Shown: positions 16,546 through 24,362 of the stretch, one piece after another | Numbering within the stretch: the stretch's first letter is position 1 | Layout: the number at the start of each line of letters is the position of its first letter | Source: Actinobacteria bacterium UBA3028 | GTDB lineage: Bacteria > Actinomycetota > Actinomycetes > Nanopelagicales > Nanopelagicaceae | Length of the DNA: 32,776 nt | Assembly (NCBI GenBank): GCA_002367715.1 | Contig: DFDL01000037.1 | Span: 8,652-41,427, forward strand | Direction: 5' to 3' | The notes under the pieces: model-generated | Seen by the model: only the letters and a program-made list of their open reading frames with translations | Database searches by the model: none | Told to the model about the DNA's origin: nothing | Translations under genes and position numbers: made by a program

Positions 16546-17433
16546 ATGTCAGCTAAGAAAATTCTCTGCATCGGTGACATTATGTTGGATGTAATCGTCC
16601 TACTTAATCGCCCAATCGTTGAGGGTTTAGAGACTAGGGCGAGGATTTCTACCCAAGGCGGCGGTGCTGCCGCGAATGTTGCCTCCTGGCTTGCTTACAA
16701 TAAAACACCTTCTTACTTAGTGACGAGAATCGGTGATGACGCTGCTGGGCAGACTCTAATTTCTGAGTTGGATGCCTACGGCGTGGAGCACTCTTCGAAA
16801 GTGATCAATAATATGAACACCGGCGTAGTAGTCGTAATTGTTGGCAGCGAAGGCGAGCGAACAATGTTTCCAGATTCTGGAGCAAATGCCGGCCTCGGAC
16901 TCTCTGACTTACCTGATCTATCGCAATTTACTGCGGTATATCTCTCTGCATATTCATTGATTAATCCCAGTTCTCACGATGGCGTAATGCAAATTATTCA
17001 AGCGGTAAAGAGCGCTGGTCTTCCCATTATTCTCGATCCCGCAACAGTTGGCGTACTAATGGATGTTGGGGTTAGCCCAGCTAATGAATGGCTTGAATTT
17101 ATTGACACAATTATTTTGAATGAAGAAGAGGCGCACTTCTTGACTGGTAAAGAAAATCCGATAGATGCAGCTTCGCAATTACTTAGTAGAGTAAATACTG
17201 TTGTAATAAAGCGGGGATCTAATGGTGCGCTCGGACAAAGTCGAGGTGGCCAATTAATTCAAGTTGAGGCGAGGAAGACAACGGTATTAAACACAACTGG
17301 TGCTGGCGATGCCTTTGCTGCTGGTTTTATTTCGATTTGGGCTAATAACGGGCCGCTAATTGGCGCTTTAGAATCTGGAGCTGACCTTGCAGGCAAATGT
17401 GTCGCATTAGTTGGAGCCCGGCCCTTTCTTTAA
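16546..17433 (+). CDS. PfkB-family carbohydrate kinase, probable pseudouridine kinase
   Basis: Ribokinase-fold kinase. GGGAAANVASWLA (PfkB signature 1 region) binds substrate, and LNTTGAGDAFAAGF near the C-terminus (signature 2) carries the catalytic Asp and anion hole. The 295 aa length is typical. PfkB kinases phosphorylate many sugars and nucleosides, so sequence alone does not give the substrate. The 6-bp spacing after psuG strongly suggests it is PsuK, phosphorylating pseudouridine to the PsuG substrate. That assignment rests on context. Confidence 0.88.
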   Translation: MSAKKILCIGDIMLDVIVLLNRPIVEGLETRARISTQGGGAAANVASWLAYNKTPSYLVTRIGDDAAGQTLISELDAYGVEHSSKVINNMNTGVVVVIVGSEGERTMFPDSGANAGLGLSDLPDLSQFTAVYLSAYSLINPSSHDGVMQIIQAVKSAGLPIILDPATVGVLMDVGVSPANEWLEFIDTIILNEEEAHFLTGKENPIDAASQLLSRVNTVVIKRGSNGALGQSRGGQLIQVEARKTTVLNTTGAGDAFAAGFISIWANNGPLIGALESGADLAGKCVALVGARPFL

Positions 17434-17482
17434 CCCGAGTCGCTACCGACTAATTCCGTAAATCATTGGCAAGATACGCATC

Positions 17483-18979
17483 ATGGCAAAAACTCCAAAA
17501 GCCGTTCTCCCGAAACCAGGTGAGAACCCAGGTCGAATAATTGATATTGATGTCTCAACTGAGATGTCGGAATCATTTCTCGAGTATGCATACTCCGTTA
17601 TTTATTCCCGTGCACTTCCTGATGCCCGCGATGGCTTAAAACCAGTTCAACGTCGCATCCTTCATCAGATGTCTGAGATGGGACTTCGTCCAGATAAGGG
17701 CCACGTAAAGTGTGCGCGAGCTGTTGGTGAAGTAATGGGTAAGTTGCATCCACATGGTGATAGCGCAATTTATGATGCAATGGTTCGAATGGCTCAGAGC
17801 TTCTCAATGCGCCTTCCGCTAATTGATGGCCACGGAAATTTTGGTTCACTAGATGCCGGTCCAGCTGCAATGCGTTATACCGAATCTCGTCTCGCCGCAG
17901 CTGCAATGGCAATGGTTGATGAATCCGATGAAGATACTGTTGATTTTGGTTCAAACTACGATGGCCAAATTCAAGAACCACAGGTGCTGCCAGCGGCATT
18001 TCCAAACCTTCTCGTAAATGGAGCCACTGGTATCGCTGTAGGAATGGCGACAAATATGGCGCCTCACAATCTAGGTGAGGTAATTGCAGCTACAAAACAT
18101 TTAATTAAAAATCCCAAAGCTACCCTTAAAGCGCTAATGAAATTTGTGCCGGCTCCTGATTTCCCAACTGGAGGCGAAATAGTTGGCAAAGAGGGCATCG
18201 TTGATGCCTACGAGGGTGGTCGCGGCGCATTCAAGGTTCGGGCAACAGTTGCTATTGAGAAAGTCACTGCCAGAAAACAGGGGCTAGTCATAACCGAACT
18301 CCCCTACAACATCGGACCAGAGAAGATTGTTGAGAAGATTGCAGATTTAGTTAAGGCAAAGAAGATCCAGGGTATCTCTGACATCGTTGACCTATCCGAT
18401 GGTCAGCAAGGGACCAAGGTTGTAGTAGAAATTAAGAATGGTTATGAGCCAGAGGAAGTCCTTGCAAACCTCTTTAGATTAACCCCGATGGAAGATCAAT
18501 TCTCCGTCAACGCCGTTGCTCTCGTCGGTGGAAAGCCACTTACCTTAGGGTTAAAAGAGTTACTCCAGGTCTTCATAGATCACCGAATAGAAGTTATTCG
18601 TCGCCGATCTGAATTTCGTAAGGCCAAGGCCGAGAACCGCTTGAATTTGGTTGATGGATTATTAAAGGCGATTATCGATATCGACAAGGTAATTAAGTTG
18701 ATCCGAGCTGCCCAAGATGCACCTGAAGCTAAGGCGGCTTTAATAAAGGCCTACAAGCTCTCTGATGAGCAGGCTACCTACATCCTTGATATGCCACTTC
18801 GTCGCCTAACTAAGTTAAGCAAGCTAGAGCTTGAAACTGAGCAGAAAGATCTTAAGGCGATTGTGACAAAGCTAAAGACGCTACTTGCCTCAGAAGAGGC
18901 AATAAAAGCTCAGGTCTCACTCGAACTAGATGAGGTATCCAAGAACTTTGCAACACCGCGCCGTACACGTATTGCCTAG
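17483..18979 (+). CDS. parC: DNA topoisomerase IV subunit A, breakage-reunion part only
   Basis: Cleavage subunit of a type IIA topoisomerase. The N-terminal domain is complete: PDARDGLKPVQRRIL, the HPHGDSAIYDAM segment (Ser and Asp at the quinolone-determining positions, as in sensitive enzymes), and catalytic Tyr132 in AMRYTESRL. Tower and coiled-coil regions follow, to the gate helices near residues 430-490. The chain ends at residue 498 with FATPRRTRIA. Usual ParC/GyrA proteins of actinobacteria continue for about 300 residues with a DNA-wrapping beta-pinwheel domain. Here the next gene starts 6 bp after the stop, so no remnant exists. AAGATA lies 6 bp before the ATG without a ribosome site. 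The partner subunit is parE at 21610. ParC rather than GyrA is inferred from proximity to parE and rpoD. Confidence 0.9.
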   Translation: MAKTPKAVLPKPGENPGRIIDIDVSTEMSESFLEYAYSVIYSRALPDARDGLKPVQRRILHQMSEMGLRPDKGHVKCARAVGEVMGKLHPHGDSAIYDAMVRMAQSFSMRLPLIDGHGNFGSLDAGPAAMRYTESRLAAAAMAMVDESDEDTVDFGSNYDGQIQEPQVLPAAFPNLLVNGATGIAVGMATNMAPHNLGEVIAATKHLIKNPKATLKALMKFVPAPDFPTGGEIVGKEGIVDAYEGGRGAFKVRATVAIEKVTARKQGLVITELPYNIGPEKIVEKIADLVKAKKIQGISDIVDLSDGQQGTKVVVEIKNGYEPEEVLANLFRLTPMEDQFSVNAVALVGGKPLTLGLKELLQVFIDHRIEVIRRRSEFRKAKAENRLNLVDGLLKAIIDIDKVIKLIRAAQDAPEAKAALIKAYKLSDEQATYILDMPLRRLTKLSKLELETEQKDLKAIVTKLKTLLASEEAIKAQVSLELDEVSKNFATPRRTRIA

Positions 18980-18985
18980 GACTAT

Positions 18986-19951
18986 ATGAAAGCAATTCAG
19001 ATCTCAGAAGTCGGTGGTCCTGAGGTTCTGCGCTTATCCGAAATTGATCCTCCCACTATTACGGCAACTCAAGCGCTGATTAAAGTTTCTATAGCAGGCG
19101 TTAATTTCATTGATATCTACCATCGCCTTGGCAGATATCCGCAGAGCCTCCCATTTACTCCAGGTGTTGAAGGTATAGGCACAATTTCTGAACTTGGAGC
19201 AGATGCAGCAGAAGATTTACAGATTGGAATGCGAGTTGGTTGGGTTATGGCAAGTGGCGGATACGCGGAATTTGCTGCGATTCCAGCGGCCAGTTTGATT
19301 CCGATTCCAGAAGATATTGCCGATGAAGATGCTATTGCGCTCCTGCTTCAAGGAATGACTGCGCATTATTTGACCAGAGATTCATACAGAATTAACCCAG
19401 GTGATACAGCCCTTGTTCATTCAGGTGCTGGCGGTGTTGGATTATTGTTAACACAATATATAAAGTCACTTGGCGGCCGAGTAATTGCCACTGCATCTAC
19501 TGCGGCGAAGCAAGACTTAGCAAGATCTGCAGGAGCAGACTTAGCAATTGGCTACGAAGATTTTGCAATTCGCGTGAAGGAATTTACTGATGGCAAGGGT
19601 GTGAACGTTATCTACGATGGTGTAGGACAGAGCACCTTTGAACAAGGGTTGCAGGCTCTTGGCCGCAGAGGAACATTTGCTATTTTTGGCGCTGCAAGTG
19701 GCCAAGTCGAACCCATCGAGATAATGAAAATTTCTACTGGTTCGATTTTTTTAACCAGGCCAACCCTCGCTGATTTTGTTGCCACCAGAGAAGAATTACT
19801 CTGGCGCGCCAATGACGTCTTCGCTGCCTTTCTGCGTAATGACTTAAAAATTGCAATTGTTGCGAGTTACGCCCTAAGCCAGGCATCTGATGCGCACTTA
19901 AATTTGGAGAACCGCACATCTACCGGCAAGTTGATTCTGAAAATTCGGTAA
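18986..19951 (+). CDS. qor: Zinc-independent quinone oxidoreductase (MDR family)
   Basis: NADPH-dependent reductase of the medium-chain dehydrogenase superfamily, quinone oxidoreductase branch. The 321 aa protein has the N-terminal GroES-like domain (GVNFIDIYHRLGRYPQSLPFTPGVEG), then a Rossmann domain with AGAGGVGLLLTQYIKSLGG for the dinucleotide and an Ala-Ser-Thr stretch afterwards that favours NADPH. The Cys and His zinc ligands of alcohol dehydrogenases are missing. It starts 6 bp after parC, probably coupled to it. The substrate (quinone, enone or aldehyde) is not readable. Confidence 0.93.
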   Translation: MKAIQISEVGGPEVLRLSEIDPPTITATQALIKVSIAGVNFIDIYHRLGRYPQSLPFTPGVEGIGTISELGADAAEDLQIGMRVGWVMASGGYAEFAAIPAASLIPIPEDIADEDAIALLLQGMTAHYLTRDSYRINPGDTALVHSGAGGVGLLLTQYIKSLGGRVIATASTAAKQDLARSAGADLAIGYEDFAIRVKEFTDGKGVNVIYDGVGQSTFEQGLQALGRRGTFAIFGAASGQVEPIEIMKISTGSIFLTRPTLADFVATREELLWRANDVFAAFLRNDLKIAIVASYALSQASDAHLNLENRTSTGKLILKIR

Positions 19952-19960
19952 TGTTGCTCC

Positions 19961-20515
19961 GTGGCATATAAAGATGCAAGTAGGGAAGCCCACTTCCCCG
20001 CAATCGAAAGACGCTACGGCGAAAAAATGGCCTACTGGTTTAAGGTAATGGCAAAGCTCTCTGATGCTAAGTATGCAGAACAAATTGCCCACCTCCGAGA
20101 GAACTTTGGCTTTTCACAAGCCCATGCCAACGCTCTCGTTATGCATTCCCGTGGCTCGAAATCGGCAAAGCGTTTTGAAACTCAAACGGCCTTTAACAAG
20201 TCAGTCACTTCAGAACAAGCAAGAACCATACGTGCAATTTTCAAAGTGATTATCAATAAATACCCACAGGCTGAACTTGTAATTGCTTGGAATCAACCAA
20301 TGCTGCGCATTAACGGTCAATATGTATTTGGGGCTTCGGCTTCAAGTAAGCGAATTTTGATATCGCCGTGGAGCGCAAATGTAATTGCTGATTTCGCGCC
20401 TAGGATGAGTGATTTAGTTGTGCTCAAGAAAACTATCGGAATTCCAAATGACTGGAAAGTTGATTCCAAGTTAATCCTGTCACTTGTTAAAGCTCGATTG
20501 GCTGAAGTTAAATGA
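19961..20515 (+). CDS. DUF4287 domain protein with DUF1801/DUF5655-like C-terminus
   Basis: A 184 aa soluble protein of unknown function. Residues 10-70 match the DUF4287 pattern: HFPAIERRYGEKMAYWF, then LRENFGFSQAHANALVMHSRG. Residues 80-180 resemble the YdhG/DUF1801 fold, with WNQPMLRINGQYVFGAS and ISPWSANVIADF. Families with this fold are sometimes linked to metal or small-molecule binding, but no role is established. The GTG start lies 9 bp after the quinone oxidoreductase stop, with no clear ribosome site. No signal peptide or membrane segment is seen. Confidence 0.78.
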   Translation: MAYKDASREAHFPAIERRYGEKMAYWFKVMAKLSDAKYAEQIAHLRENFGFSQAHANALVMHSRGSKSAKRFETQTAFNKSVTSEQARTIRAIFKVIINKYPQAELVIAWNQPMLRINGQYVFGASASSKRILISPWSANVIADFAPRMSDLVVLKKTIGIPNDWKVDSKLILSLVKARLAEVK

Positions 20516-20536
20516 GTGTTATCCAATAGGTTGCAC

Positions 20537-20551
20537 TAAGATTTTGGTGTG
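20537..20551 (+). promoter_or_regulatory. Leaderless promoter -10 of namA
   Basis: TAAGAT (20537-20542) followed by 6 bp (TTTGGT) and then the GTG start at 20549. No Shine-Dalgarno site is present, and no convincing -35 is seen. Confidence 0.5.
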
Positions 20552-21613
20552 TCTAATTTATTCGATCCACTAACTCTGCGCTCAGTTAAATTCGAAAATC
20601 GAGCATGGGTATCCCCGATGTGCCAATATTCGGCCAAAGATGGCCTCGTGGGTGAATGGCACCGAATCCATCTTGGTTCTCTTGCAAGTGGCCGACCAGG
20701 TTTGCTAATGGTTGAGGCAACTGGAGTAGTACCAGAAGGTCGAATTTCAATTGGCTGTCCATCTATTCAAGATGATTCACATGCCCAAGCATTTAAACCA
20801 ATGATTGATTTCGCCCACTCGCAGAATGTAAAGATTGGAATCCAACTAGCCCATGCCGGCCGGAAAGGTTCAACGATGTTACCTAACGATGATCATCTAA
20901 TGGCTTCACCTGAAGAGGGCGGCTGGCAGTGTGTCTCAGCATCAGCGATTGCTTATCACGGCTATGCCGTACCTCGAGAGATTACAGTTCCTGAAATAAA
21001 AGTGTTGGTAGCCGAATTTGTTGAAGCTTCAAAGCGTGCAATATCCGTTGGTTTTGATGTAATCGAAATTCACGCTGCCCACGGATATTTATTCCACCAG
21101 TTCTACTCACCTGTCTCCAATAAGCGGAGCGATGAATATGGTGGAGATTTTGCAGGCCGCACAAAGTTCTTACTTGAAACTGTCGAGGCAGTTCGCATAG
21201 CAATTTCGGATAAAGTTCCATTATTTGTGAGGATCTCGGCATCTGACTGGGTTGAGCATGGTTGGAATTTAATTGATTCTGTCGAGCTAGCCTCGAAGCT
21301 AAAGGAATTGGGCGTGGATCTTATTGATGTTTCAACTGGCGGAAATATTCATGGCGCCCCAATTAAGCCAGCACCTGGCTTTCAAGTTCCATTTGCAACC
21401 GCAATTCGCAGTGAAGTTGGAATCCCAACGACCGGAGTTGGCTTAATAACGGAACCAGATCAGGCTCAACATCTAATCGAATCTGGTGAAGTTGATGCAG
21501 TATTTCTTGCGCGAGCGATGCTTAGAAATCCAAGGTGGCCACTCTTTGCAGCAGAAAAACTGGGTATAAACATTCCTTGGCCAGAACAGTTAGAGCGCGG
21601 CCGAACTCTTTAA
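20549..21613 (+). CDS. namA: NADH:flavin oxidoreductase, old yellow enzyme (YqjM/NamA class)
   Basis: FMN enzyme that reduces activated C=C bonds with NADPH. It matches the thermophilic-like OYE class: MCQYSAKDG carries the redox-tuning cysteine (Cys25), EWHRIHLGSLASGRPGLLMVE follows, and the HAAHGYLFHQFYSP active-site histidines and VFLARAMLRNPRWP end are typical. Length is 354 aa. The physiological substrate is unknown. Its stop codon and that of the convergent parE overlap in a single TTAA palindrome. Confidence 0.94.
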   Translation: MSNLFDPLTLRSVKFENRAWVSPMCQYSAKDGLVGEWHRIHLGSLASGRPGLLMVEATGVVPEGRISIGCPSIQDDSHAQAFKPMIDFAHSQNVKIGIQLAHAGRKGSTMLPNDDHLMASPEEGGWQCVSASAIAYHGYAVPREITVPEIKVLVAEFVEASKRAISVGFDVIEIHAAHGYLFHQFYSPVSNKRSDEYGGDFAGRTKFLLETVEAVRIAISDKVPLFVRISASDWVEHGWNLIDSVELASKLKELGVDLIDVSTGGNIHGAPIKPAPGFQVPFATAIRSEVGIPTTGVGLITEPDQAQHLIESGEVDAVFLARAMLRNPRWPLFAAEKLGINIPWPEQLERGRTL

Positions 21614-23682
21614 GCGTCGATTCGATCTCTGGCAATGTCAGCGGTGGAGATAAATTCTTTGCGAGGTGCAACCTCGTTGCCCATTAAGAGCTCGAACATG
21701 GCCTCTGCTGCCGTTGCATCATTCATTGTGATGCGACGCAGGGTGCGATGTGCGGGATCCATTGTGGTTTCGCGAAGCTGATCGGCATCCATCTCGCCCA
21801 GACCTTTGTAACGTTGAATTGGTTCCTTCCAACGTTTTCCGGCTTTCGTTAAATCTGCATTCAGCTTCTTCCTCTCATCATCGGAATACGTGTAATGAAC
21901 TTCCCCACGCTTGCCGCCAACAACTTCGATTCGATGCAGAGGAGGCATCGCAGCAAATACGCGTCCATCCTCTATTAATGGACGCATATAACGTGAGAGC
22001 AGAGTTAGAAGTAGGCAGCGGATATGTGCACCATCTACATCAGCATCAGACATCAGAATAATTCGACCGTACCGGGCATCTTCTAAGGTAAATGAACGAC
22101 CAGAGCCGGCGCCGATGACTTGAATTATTGACGCGCACTCATTGTTCTCAAGCATCTGCGATAGCGAAGCTTTCTGAACATTTAGAATCTTTCCACGAAT
22201 TGGCAAGATTGCTTGGAATTCTGAGTTACGCGCTGCCTTCGCAGTGCCCAGAGCTGAGTCGCCCTCAACGATATAGAGCTCGGTGCGATCAGTGTCATCG
22301 GATCTGCAATCTGAAAGTTTTGTTGGAAGCGATGAACTTTCAAGGGCATTTTTGCGGCGCTGGATATCTTTATGGGCTCGAGCCGAGATACGTGTTCTAG
22401 ATGCACTAGCGACTTTCTCTAGAGCCACCTTTCCAGTGGCTTTATCAATTCGCTTAGTTGTTGCAAAGAATTTCTTCATCTCCTCGGCAACCACAGTAGC
22501 CACAATCTTGGTCGCAGCTGTAGTTCCGAGTACCTCTTTAGTCTGACCTTCAAATTGTGGCTCTGACATTCGAACCGTTACAACCGATGTTAAACCTTCA
22601 AGGACATCATCCTTAATTACATCAGCCTCGTTGTTCTTAAGCGTCTTAGTTGCACGAAGTGCGTCATTAAATGCTTTGGTGATAGCGCGCTCAAAGCCTT
22701 GAACATGTGCCCCGCCCTTAGGTGTAGCAATAATATTTACAAAGCTCGACATGGTGTTCTCATAGCCATTGCCCCATTGCAGCGCGATATCAACGTCCAT
22801 CTCACGGCTAACCTCTGTTGGCATCATGTGACCTTTTTCGTCAAGCACCGGAACCGTTTCGGTATATTCACCTGAGCCTGAAAGTCTAATTACCTCACCA
22901 ATTGGATCATCGGGGCGCAAGAAAGAACAGAACTCGGAGATGCCGCCTTTGTGAAAGAATTTCTCTGAACTCTTTGTCTTGCTCCGATTATCGTTTACGG
23001 TGAGCGTTAGCCCAGGCACTAAATAAGAAGTTTGACGGGCGCGAGCGTGAATATCTTCAATTGCAAGTTCGGCCTCTTTCAGAAATATCTGACGATCTGC
23101 CCACCACTTGATTCGTGTGCCAGTTACCTTTGTACTAACTTTTCCAATAACTCTAAGCCCTGAAGATTCAGTGAACAAAGCCTTTGGGTCGTCGCCCTCA
23201 AAAATTCCCGCATTGCCGCGTTGAAATGACATCCAATAAATTTTTCCATTACGATCAACTTCTACATCTAGCCTTGAAGCAAGCGCATTAACTACAGATG
23301 CACCAACACCGTGCAATCCTCCGGAGGCAGCATATGAGCCGCCGCCAAATTTTCCACCAGCATGCAACTTGGTCATAACAACTTCGACGCCAGTTAGACC
23401 AGTCTTTGGCTCTTTATCAACTGGGATCCCACGACCATCATCGTGTACTTCGACCGAGCCATCTGATTCCAGATTAATTTCAATGTTCTTGCAGTGTCCA
23501 GCGAGAGCTTCATCTACCGAGTTATCAATAATCTCCCAGAGGCAGTGCATGAGCCCGCGGGAATCAGTTGTTCCGATATACATTCCAGGGCGCTTGCGTA
23601 CTGCATCTAAACCTTCAAGGACCGCAAGATCTTTGGCGTTATAGCCATTCTCAGTAGTTGATGCAAGATCGTCGGTAGCCAC
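21610..23682 (-). CDS. parE: DNA topoisomerase IV subunit B
   Basis: ATPase subunit of the type IIA topoisomerase. The GHKL ATPase domain has IIDNSVDEALAG and DDGRGIPVDKEPKTG. The TOPRIM domain has IVEGDSALGTAKAARN and SDADVDGAHIR. The C-terminal end has RYKGLGEMDADQLRETTMDP. The frame opens at a TTG at 23730, but the GTG at 23682 (691 aa) fits homologs better, as they begin shortly before YNAKDLAVLEGLDAVRKRPGMY. TAACCT lies 8 bp before this GTG, a possible leaderless start. I call it ParE rather than GyrB because it neighbours rpoD and the DUF7455 gene, as in other actinobacteria, and because parC is close by. Confidence 0.9.
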   Translation of the reverse strand: MATDDLASTTENGYNAKDLAVLEGLDAVRKRPGMYIGTTDSRGLMHCLWEIIDNSVDEALAGHCKNIEINLESDGSVEVHDDGRGIPVDKEPKTGLTGVEVVMTKLHAGGKFGGGSYAASGGLHGVGASVVNALASRLDVEVDRNGKIYWMSFQRGNAGIFEGDDPKALFTESSGLRVIGKVSTKVTGTRIKWWADRQIFLKEAELAIEDIHARARQTSYLVPGLTLTVNDNRSKTKSSEKFFHKGGISEFCSFLRPDDPIGEVIRLSGSGEYTETVPVLDEKGHMMPTEVSREMDVDIALQWGNGYENTMSSFVNIIATPKGGAHVQGFERAITKAFNDALRATKTLKNNEADVIKDDVLEGLTSVVTVRMSEPQFEGQTKEVLGTTAATKIVATVVAEEMKKFFATTKRIDKATGKVALEKVASASRTRISARAHKDIQRRKNALESSSLPTKLSDCRSDDTDRTELYIVEGDSALGTAKAARNSEFQAILPIRGKILNVQKASLSQMLENNECASIIQVIGAGSGRSFTLEDARYGRIILMSDADVDGAHIRCLLLTLLSRYMRPLIEDGRVFAAMPPLHRIEVVGGKRGEVHYTYSDDERKKLNADLTKAGKRWKEPIQRYKGLGEMDADQLRETTMDPAHRTLRRITMNDATAAEAMFELLMGNEVAPRKEFISTADIARDRIDA

Positions 23683-23861
23683 GGAGATGAAGGTTATCTT
23701 GTAAAGGGTGATTTTCTTGGTTGATTGCAATACCTTGGGCCAGAATTATTTAATCAGGCCATTTACGGCAAATTATGTGGGATTTATGACACGCCCGAGC
23801 GTGAATTTAACAAATTAAACGAGCGGGGAATAAAGGTTTAGTGGTTTGATGTTCCCCTAGG

Positions 23862-23881
23862 TAATTAACTCCGGTTAATTA
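23862..23881. promoter_or_regulatory. Palindromic operator-like site before the DUF7455 gene
   Basis: TAATTAAC-TCCG-GTTAATTA is a perfect 8-bp inverted repeat with a 4-bp centre, in the 227-bp divergent gap between parE and the small zinc-ribbon gene, 28 bp before the latter's ATG. The TAATTA halves could also serve as -10 elements. A second small inverted repeat, CACGC-ccga-GCGTG, lies at 23790-23803. Confidence 0.4.
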
Positions 23882-23909
23882 AAAAGAGCTAGCACTAAAA
23901 AGGAGCGAA

Positions 23910-24131
23910 ATGACCGAGCAACTGATTCTCGAAACCACACCGCTCAATGCTGTTGATCGTTGTGATCGCTGCGGAGCCCAGGCATATGTTCGTGCCGTAC
24001 TGCTAAACGGTGGTGAGCTCTTGTTCTGCGGACATCATGCTAAAGAATATGCTGAGAAGCTAAAGCCAGTTGTCAAAGTTATTCAAGATGAAACCGACAA
24101 ATTATCTGCGGTCTCATCTAACACCAACTAA
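23910..24131 (+). CDS. DUF7455-type small zinc-ribbon protein
   Basis: A 73 aa protein whose gene stands between parE and rpoD in many actinobacteria. Residues 14-50 hold CDRCGAQAYVRAVL and LFCGHHAKEY, so Cys-x2-Cys and Cys-x2-His pairs can bind one zinc. The remaining C-terminus is helical and charged. A strong AAGGAG site lies 5 bp before the ATG, in contrast to many leaderless genes here. No biochemical role is established; the conserved neighbourhood suggests a link with transcription or replication. Confidence 0.88.
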   Translation: MTEQLILETTPLNAVDRCDRCGAQAYVRAVLLNGGELLFCGHHAKEYAEKLKPVVKVIQDETDKLSAVSSNTN

Positions 24132-24147
24132 AAATTTACCTACTTAA

Positions 24148-24351
24148 TTAATTGCCAAGGCCTTCGGAGGCCTCAAAATTTCCATTGTGTGAGCCGTCGC
24201 AAAATGGCTTAGTTTTCGATAGCCCACAGCGACACAATGAGAAGTCAGATTTACTCTCAATGACCTTGCCTTGCGCATCAACAATATCGACGCTGCCACT
24301 TACTCTTATAGGACCATTCTCTTTAAATCTAAGTTGGACTTTATCGCTCAT
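24148..24351 (-). CDS. CDGSH iron-sulfur domain protein
   Basis: Small (67 aa) protein with the CDGSH/mitoNEET motif near the C-terminus: C-x-C-x8-C-D-G-S-H with Cys40, Cys42, Cys51 and His55, which bind a redox-active 2Fe-2S cluster. The N-terminal part is a short beta region (NGPIRVSGSVDIVD) like other bacterial single-domain members. It starts 11 bp after rpoD on the same strand, so it is likely expressed with the sigma factor. Cellular role is unknown; the cluster class is known to transfer or sense iron-sulfur and redox state. Confidence 0.92.
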   Translation of the reverse strand: MSDKVQLRFKENGPIRVSGSVDIVDAQGKVIESKSDFSLCRCGLSKTKPFCDGSHNGNFEASEGLGN

Positions 24352-24362
24352 GTTTCTCTCTC

